Assembly: GCA_007844125.1 (NCBI GenBank)
Contig: CM017561.1
Span: forward strand, 65,712,438 to 65,776,437
Direction: 5' to 3'
DNA length: 64,000 nt
Origin: Sinonovacula constricta
Lineage: Eukaryota > Mollusca > Bivalvia > Cardiida > Solecurtidae
In this document: positions 62,357-64,000 of the stretch, piece after piece
How the letters are laid out: each line of letters starts with the position of its first letter
How positions within the stretch are numbered: position 1 is the stretch's first letter
Program-made: the position numbers and the translations under genes
Notes under the pieces: model-generated
The model's database searches: none
Seen by the model: the letters and a program-made list of their open reading frames with translations, nothing else
What the model was told of the DNA's origin: nothing

Positions 62357-64000
62357 ATCGTGCTTCATCCTACGGATAAATATATTCAAACTATCTAGGT
62401 TTGCACAAGTGTGTACTTAAGTTGAAGAGTGCAATGCCTGAAAATATTTTATTACTTTAAAAAAGTTACAATGAGGCATAAGATTCCACAAATTCAGAAA
62501 GGCAGTTAAGACATTCTTCCGCCGGTATGATTGCATTGCAGTATGAAAACACTTATGCAACTGAGCATAAGCCTTCCTGTTTTAATGAAAATGTTATTTA
62601 TAGGGTAACAAAAGTTAAGATCGCACCAACTTTTCTGACCTCTGGAAATTATCTGGAAACGTATTGTTGATGGTAACAACCTGGGATGATGTTGTACTGC
62701 ATTGCTTACTGTGGAGCCTTTTACAACAAAAACAACAAAAAACTTTTATTTTAAATTACACGATGACTGAACATGTTGCTTAGACTTCATAAAAACGAAA
62801 ACGGTGACATAAAGTCATAGTTCGGGCAGTCGATGTTGGAATTCCGTCTCGTCATTGCTCCTAGTTAGTGTCCTTACTAAATGAGACAACTTGCGCAGTA
62901 TCTATTGCCCTTGCGTTAAATTGCTCAGAAGCTACTTCGGGATATTGTCTGCCAGTATTTGTTTACATGCCATTTGCAGATGAATCATCTGCATACTATA
63001 TTGCTTTGGGATATCGTAAACTACAACCACTTCACAATACAACATTTTGTTTCTTTGATTTGTACGGTTTTCCTTTGGCGCATGTTATTTTCTTGATCTT
63101 CTTTTCTAAACTGATGCTTTCCATCATAGTGTAAAAATCTAAATCTTCGAAACGACTAAACTGCTATCATATGACGCCATGAGCTAATCCACATTATGCG
63201 CCATCAGTTGGACAATTTTTATTCCAAACCGATCTCTCTTGAGGAATTGTTTTGTTGGCGTGGCATTGATCTCGTATACATCTTGAAAATAGTTTGGATA
63301 GTAAATTGCATTAATTATTGTTTAAAATCTAGTTAAGTGTTGTTTTTTGCTCAGTTAATTACTTCCAATGCAGGTGTTTACTGTTAGATGTATCACATTG
63401 ATGGGATAATGTATGTAGACAGTTTGTTTTTGAGGAAACCGTCAAGATGTGCAAGAATAGAGCGCTCCGTAAACCAAGTGTAAGCAATTGAGTCGCCCCG
63501 TTTCAAGGCGGTAACTGTTGGGTTTTTCTATATGGCTGCAATGTCTCCTCTCTGTATTTTTGTCACTTTTGCATTGTGTCTCTGTGTGTGTATGTGTGTG
63601 CGTACGTGCGTGCGCGCGCGTGCGTGCGTGCGTGCGTGTGTGTGCATTTCTACGTGTGTTTTAATTTATCTATTTCTCTTTTTAAATACACATAATATTT
63701 ATATCAAACGTATTACGAGTATGCAAATAAACACCATTTTAACTAGTAAAATATATACAATATCATTTTCTTTTAAACTATATGTAATAGTAATGACACA
63801 GTTACAAAATAGAACATTCAAATATTGGCCATTCTTGGGACGTGAACTCCAAAGTCCTAGTATTTATGAACAATGCTCAATTGGCGGTAATCTTTCAGGT
63901 TTCTACTATCTTAAACACAATTACCTAACTACTTAACATCTAGAATATAATACAACTAAGGTATGTATAGTCGTAAATATAGTCGTTAAACAGTTAATGT
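62357..64000. other. No firm gene
   Basis: AT-rich DNA. Frames at 62868-63134 and 63532-63936 (+) are hydrophobic or low-complexity and lack family similarity; the second runs through the GT/GC microsatellite. Confidence 0.3.
63581..63652. repeat. (GT)n/(GC)n/(CGTG)n microsatellite
   Basis: Alternating purine-pyrimidine tract of TGTG, CGTG and CGCG units; such tracts can adopt Z-DNA. Confidence 0.9.

Noticed and set aside
63532..63936. 134-codon frame with a Cys/Val-rich N-terminus
   Set aside because: The Cys/Val run is the translation of the GT/GC microsatellite; the rest has no similarity.

Overview
The window looks like animal nuclear DNA, most likely from a mollusc and plausibly a bivalve. 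It is AT-rich and repeat-rich. The only convincing host genes are split by introns with good GT/AG sites and matching phases. The mobile elements (a tRNA-derived SINE, an APE-type LINE, a BEL/Pao LTR retrotransposon) and the tail of the small retroposon at 57.4 kb resemble ones common in bivalves. The assignment to molluscs is inference; no species can be named from the sequence.

Layout. 1-4.6 kb: intergenic or intronic DNA with a tRNA-like retroposon, a duplicated ~155-bp element that may carry a small-RNA promoter, a long-arm foldback element and a SINE. 4.6-23.2 kb: one continuous satellite array of a 55-bp unit, about 338 copies, with visible higher-order structure including a tandem duplication of a ~4.6-kb block. 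23.5-25.8 kb: the last two exons of a carbohydrate sulfotransferase gene on the + strand; its first recognisable exon starts with a splice acceptor, so the 5' exons lie further left and the satellite is probably in an intron. 26-28.5 kb: a dispersed repeat and a broken DNA-transposon-like ORF on the - strand. 28.7-33.8 kb: a decayed LINE on the + strand (ORF1, endonuclease, reverse transcriptase lacking its YxDD region, C-terminal zinc motif, 3' tail). 34.1-39.75 kb: a decayed BEL/Pao element on the - strand with LTR-like ends, gag, CCHC knuckles, a split protease, RT, RNase H and integrase. 40.74-41.51 kb: a possible solo LTR. 42-47.8 kb: mostly unrecognised AT-rich DNA with a long (TA)n tract. 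47.87-51.50 kb: the last four coding exons of a tetraspanin gene on the - strand. 52.5-54.6 kb: a 51-bp minisatellite, upstream of the known tetraspanin exons. 55.1-55.4 kb: a promoter-like segment (CRE, two CACGTG boxes) followed by a short candidate first exon on the + strand. 55.4-64 kb: mostly unrecognised DNA with a retroposon bounded by a 13-bp target-site duplication and a 49-bp triplicate.

The two host genes are unrelated in function: a Golgi-type sulfotransferase that modifies glycans and a four-pass membrane organiser. Every transposon-derived ORF carries stops, frameshifts or deletions, so none appears autonomous. The most striking structure is the satellite array with its nested duplications.
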